A DNA stretch of 64,000 bases from Hippopus hippopus (lineage: Eukaryota > Mollusca > Bivalvia > Cardiida > Cardiidae). Both the position numbers and the translations under genes were made by a program. Below are positions 62,001-64,000 of the stretch, one piece after another. The notes below the pieces were generated by a model. The model searched no databases. It was not told the origin of the DNA and worked only from the letters and a program-made list of their open reading frames with translations. The DNA lies in the NCBI GenBank assembly GCA_946811185.2, contig OX328097.1, forward strand, positions 58,185,063 through 58,249,062. Reading direction: 5' to 3'. How positions within the stretch are numbered: position 1 is the first letter of the stretch; each line of letters begins with the position of its first letter.

Positions 62001-62527
62001 CGCCGCACGAGGGACACAGAACGATAAGCTATAGAGAAAGTCGGACAGTTTTAGATTCTAAAAACAAAATGCACATCCTGTAGTGCCTAATGACAATTGT
62101 TGAAAAATTGAAAGTAAACTTCCCGAATATTGCAGTACTAGCAAACTTTTTCTTTCCTGTTCGTAGCATAAGAGCCGAGGCCAGTGGACTGTTCGGTAAC
62201 GTACAGGGCTTAAAACCAAGGCGCCGCTGGTTCGATTCTCCAGCTTGGCAATTTTTTGGGAGGTCTGATGATAATCATTGCCACCACTTGACGTGACATA
62301 TCAAGCAAAATTGAGACGCTTTAATCAAAATCTGCTTACCTCTTTTACTATCAAAATATTGAAGACTACCATTGCAAAATTGTATGCAACTAAAATTGGT
62401 TGAATATCGAACGGCTTCCGGTTTGCCATCCATTTTGGTCCAAAGTAAACGAACAGAATATAGCCTAAAATAATGAAAGCAGGAACTATCGGACTTTCCA
62501 TAAACAGCCAGCCAGCAACTCGTGGAT
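55821..62527 (-). CDS. ELOVL1/7-like very-long-chain fatty acid elongase (gene span, 5' incomplete)
   Basis: 3-keto-acyl-CoA synthase of the ER membrane that condenses malonyl-CoA with long acyl-CoA, the first step of each two-carbon elongation. Exons 62527-62340, 60635-60555, 59712-59656, 59168-59063, 58380-58244 and 56093-55821 join in phase into about 280 residues. Every elongase hallmark is present: KYIELLDT, the histidine box [14 protein letters not shown] and TVMQLAQF. GGFGTFH and the wording around the histidine box fit ELOVL1/7 better than ELOVL4. The first visible residues (DPRVAGW) normally follow a short N-terminal stretch, so one small coding exon is missing upstream. The C-terminus ends HLKNNKLD, with Lys at -3 and -6 only, so it has no canonical KKXX or KXKXX retrieval signal. 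Confidence 0.93.
56305..56450 (+). repeat. TTAA MITE, right part
   Basis: Core edge CTCCTTTTCTTACAGTGC, then the long arm to GACATCTGGTACATAGCTAA. Confidence 0.6.
56594..56858. repeat. CCATGCTCTGG-type MITE
   Basis: AAGCCATGCTCTAGCAAAAG to CCCCCTTTTCAAAAAGCATG, GTTC, with the internal hairpin CAGCCTGTGCGG/GCGCAGGCTG intact near 56775-56800. Confidence 0.8.
56900..57127 (-). repeat. TTAA MITE, decayed core
   Basis: TTAAATCTTTACCAAACAAC at left, GTAAAGGGTTAT at right; core reduced to GGCTGGTAACCTG. Confidence 0.7.
57299..58204. mobile_element. TA-flanked element with long inverted arms
   Basis: 906 bp between TA dinucleotides (57297-57298, 58205-58206). Termini CAGGGTGTCTGGAAAGTAAG and CAGGGTGTCCGGAAAGTAAG (right end read inwards) are inverted copies, and similarity continues in patches to about 57555 and 57990, giving arms of over 200 bp. 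TA target and CAGGGTGTC ends point to the Tc1/mariner superfamily. It sits in the last ELOVL intron. The centre holds a short ORF that does not resemble a transposase. Confidence 0.8.
57589..57858 (-). CDS. Unrecognised 89-codon ORF inside the TA-flanked element
   Basis: I do not recognise this product. It is open for 89 residues with Cys and Pro/Glu/Asp-containing stretches (such as [15 protein letters not shown]) and shows no DDE signature. The frame stays open further upstream on the minus strand ([10 protein letters not shown] before the first Met), so it may be a truncated passenger or host-derived piece. It could also be chance. Confidence 0.25.
   Translation of the reverse strand: MLSQYTLSPTVSDKKSITILDVCAISPSCINHVFCNERDLFSSIGTKLFFKHLPLGSLEVTVYNPEPDSTDMLLKNMKREIKKIDIRLC
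58244..58380 (-). CDS. ELOVL exon e
   Basis: 137 bp; acceptor GTGTTTCAG, donor GTAAGT. Encodes [20 protein letters not shown] and [13 protein letters not shown], two further family motifs. The 906-bp TA-flanked transposon lies 39 bp beyond the donor. Confidence 0.94.
58455..58585. repeat. Trinucleotide (ATT/ATC/TTG)n microsatellite
   Basis: About 120 bases of ATT, ATC and then TTG repeats; predicted Asn- and Ile-rich ORFs here are artefacts. Confidence 0.93.
58668..59043. repeat. Two TTAA MITEs
   Basis: 58668-58812 is internally deleted (long arm shortened, core GCTGGTTACCAGC kept). 58830-59043 is short arm first with a damaged core; it ends 20 bp from ELOVL exon d. Confidence 0.72.
59063..59168 (-). 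CDS. ELOVL exon d, histidine box
   Basis: 106 bp; encodes [20 protein letters not shown], with the catalytic HxxHH box, then [14 protein letters not shown]. Donor is GTTCGT, weak at +3, but phase 1 matches the next exon and completes the Gly of the GG motif. A MITE ends about 20 bp from the donor side. Confidence 0.94.
59169..60554. other. ELOVL intron sequence around exon c, nothing recognised
   Basis: Outside exon c (59656-59712) I see no repeat family or ORF. Short A/T tracts only. Confidence 0.4.
59656..59712 (-). CDS. ELOVL exon c
   Basis: 19 codons between acceptor ACTTACAG and donor [25 protein letters not shown], containing the KxxExxDT elongase motif. Confidence 0.93.
60555..60635 (-). 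CDS. ELOVL exon b
   Basis: 27 codons, phase 0 to 0, acceptor TTTTTTCAG, donor GTAAGT. Encodes [20 protein letters not shown], the loop with the conserved Cys-x-Pro/Val-Asp-Tyr type segment of elongases. Confidence 0.9.
60713..60978. repeat. CCATGCTCTGG-type MITE
   Basis: GAGCCATGCTCTATTTAAAA to AAGCCCACTTTTTTACAGAA, with hairpin CAGCCTGCGC/GCGCAGGCTG. In an ELOVL intron. Confidence 0.8.
61197..62037. mobile_element. Pearl-like element, 3' end eroded
   Basis: Begins AACAAGAGGACCACTGGCC then GGGCTCACCTGAG; five units of about 145 bp with GACAAACATTCTG and CAGTGACCTA. The 3' hairpin is not recognisable near 62037. Lies in an ELOVL intron. Confidence 0.65.
62160..62300 (+). repeat. tRNA-like SINE head
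   Basis: AGTGGACTGTTCGGTAACG and CTGGTTCGATTCTCCAGC (B box) followed by GGAGGTCTGATGATAATCAT, as in 23041-23345. No cloverleaf is possible over the whole, so it is not a tRNA gene. Confidence 0.5.
62340..62527 (-). CDS. ELOVL exon a
   Basis: 188 bp, acceptor in an A/T-rich tract ending TTTTCAG, donor GTAAGC. Encodes [20 protein letters not shown] then a membrane span, [18 protein letters not shown] and a second span, matching the elongase N-terminal region. Needs one base from an unseen upstream exon. Confidence 0.93.
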
Positions 62528-62551
62528 CTGAAAAAAAAAGCAAAAAATAAG

Positions 62552-62817
62552 TGAGCCATGTTCTGGCAAAGGGGGCTTAATGCAACTCCCTGAGGCAAGA
62601 TACCAAGCAAGTCATCATATAACGATGGATCGATCCATTATCCATTTTGTCCAATAAATCACTGAATTATGAGGTACACTTGTTCTTTTTACATGCAGAA
62701 AACTGACCAATGGCGACAAGTTTTGACCCAGGTCAGCCTGCGCGGACTGCGCAGGCTGACCTGAGTCGATACTTTTTGCAGATGTATTAAGCTACCTTTT
62801 CACCGAGCATGGCTTAA
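62552..62817. repeat. CCATGCTCTGG-type MITE
   Basis: GAGCCATGTTCTGGCAAAGG to CTTTTCACCGAGCATGGC, with the internal hairpin CAGCCTGCGCGG/GCGCAGGCTG. Starts 25 bp upstream of ELOVL exon a, overlapping the likely branch-point zone. Confidence 0.8.
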
Positions 62818-63041
62818 AATGTGTGAGTGATGCAACGAAGCGTGTGCATAGATTGGCTGTCTCTCTACACGTGTCTTGAGTGCATAGGTCTGATTTGTTG
62901 AAAAAGTTCCATGAGATATCAGTCATATCTAAGCCTAACCGTTTCACGTAATAATAATTATCAAGAACATCTATATCAAATTATTCGCCTATAGGCATCA
63001 TTTGTTGTGAGATGAAAGTATTGAATGAAAATTGATTTTCC

Positions 63042-63175
63042 CGATAAACGCAACACAAAACAGAATTTATATTAAATCCTTTGCTGTAGGTATATGCAGA
63101 GAAAAAAACAGAAAATCTTATCTGGCGGACATAACAGGTACAAGATAAAAATGCATTTTGAGTTGCGTTTATCAG
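63042..63175. repeat. Small inverted-repeat element
   Basis: GATAAACGCAACACAAAACA at the left and GAGTTGCGTTTATC at the right, about 134 bp apart, AT-rich inside. Confidence 0.6.
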
Positions 63176-63460
63176 TTACCCCTTTCATGGGCATAGGCGA
63201 ACGCATGGGCTTTTTCGGATACTGTAGAATAAAAATTTCACAGAACTTCAACCATTCCCATGTTTAGTCAAGCCTGTATGATTATAATGTTTCTGAGTTT
63301 CTAGTTGATTGTATTATCACCTGTCCAAAAAGGTCGAGTTTACATATTTGGTACCAAAAGAGTAAAATAAACACATTTCGCCAGTTTGACCACTAAGATA
63401 GACCCGTGAGAGGCCTGTAAAAGTAAAATGTAACGTAATTCCTCGTTGTACATAGGTGGC

Positions 63461-63852
63461 TTAACCCGTTTCCAAACGACAAAATTTATGACTGCACCTA
63501 CTTCAAAGCTTTTGCAGACGACAAAATAAATGTGACTAGAAAATTGAATTTTGTAATTGGAAGGGTAGAAAACGTTGTCGGAAAAGGAGAAAATGCTGGT
63601 TACCAGCATTTTCTTCTTTTCCCACAATGTTTTCAAAAGACTTCTTTCTCATGGTCCTTAAAGGTGGGATTGCGTGGTAAAGGGTTAATGCTTTACCAGA
63701 CTGAGACGATAAATCTTTAGACCTGTTCAAGTTGAATGCTTTGAAAGACGACAAATCAATTGCAGTTCAATTTATCGAATTTATTTTAGAAAGAGTACAA
63801 GCCATTGTGGGAAAAGGGGAAAGCAGTGTTTAAAAGCATTTTCCTATGGATC
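63461..63852 (-). repeat. TTAA MITE full copy plus truncated copy
   Basis: 63461-63688 complete with intact core (GCTGGTTACCAGC); 63685-63852 follows at the shared TTAA and lacks the right half. Confidence 0.85.
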
Positions 63853-64000
63853 GTCACAGGGCTAAAATGATGGAAATGGTAAACAAAATCGACAAGAATT
63901 TAAGTGTAACCATTGATGATTTGTATGGTTCAAAATTTGTACACAGTGTGTTGTAAGAAATAATCATCAACGTAACTAATACAAAAGTCATAAAAAAGAG

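Overview
The window is nuclear DNA from an animal, most probably a heterodont bivalve mollusc. Genes have GT-AG introns, sequence outside exons is AT-rich, and the same short repeats recur every few hundred bases. The species call is inference from the repeat types (elements beginning AACAAGAGGGCC and ending in a hairpin plus CTAA, tRNA-derived SINEs, palindromic TTAA MITEs); no organism-specific marker was seen.

Three protein genes can be reconstructed exon by exon. COQ6 (ubiquinone-ring monooxygenase of the mitochondrial inner membrane) lies on the minus strand from 34769 down to about 227. Eleven exons are located; one short exon between 13427 and 5031 was not found. FAM161 (centrosome/ciliary scaffold) lies on the plus strand in five exons from 34991 to 42393 and gives a 777-residue product. 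The two start codons face away from each other across 221 bp, so they probably share a bidirectional promoter. From memory, human COQ6 and FAM161B are also head-to-head neighbours, so the pair may be an ancient linkage. On the minus strand, 62527-55821, six exons encode nearly all of an ELOVL1/7-like very-long-chain fatty-acid elongase; its first coding exon was not found.

Most of the rest is mobile DNA. About sixty copies or fragments of one TTAA-flanked MITE are spread over introns and intergenic DNA. Its central palindrome of about 66 bp is better preserved than its arms. Some copies sit in other elements, in each other, end to end, or next to splice sites. Eight elements of a bivalve pearl/Helentron-like type are visible (5362-6679, 8932-9885, 11433-12599, 13768-16160, 24536-25138, 25288-26743, 29434-30520, 61197-62037); one carries a higher-order satellite. 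Three elements with CAGGG termini and exact 5-bp target duplications lie at 19065, 26773 and 31062. A mariner (54006-55387) has its transposase interrupted by a 34-bp hairpin flanked by a 9-bp direct repeat. Two elements with GAGCAATG termini (8150-10440, 27590-28601), a TA-flanked 906-bp element (57299-58204), SINEs and several foldback elements complete the picture.

No rRNA, canonical tRNA, CRISPR or viral gene was recognised. From 43220 to 53990 nothing but repeats and one doubtful ORF pair was seen. All calls were made by eye; splice junctions were chosen so that reading phase is kept and the encoded protein matches the family.
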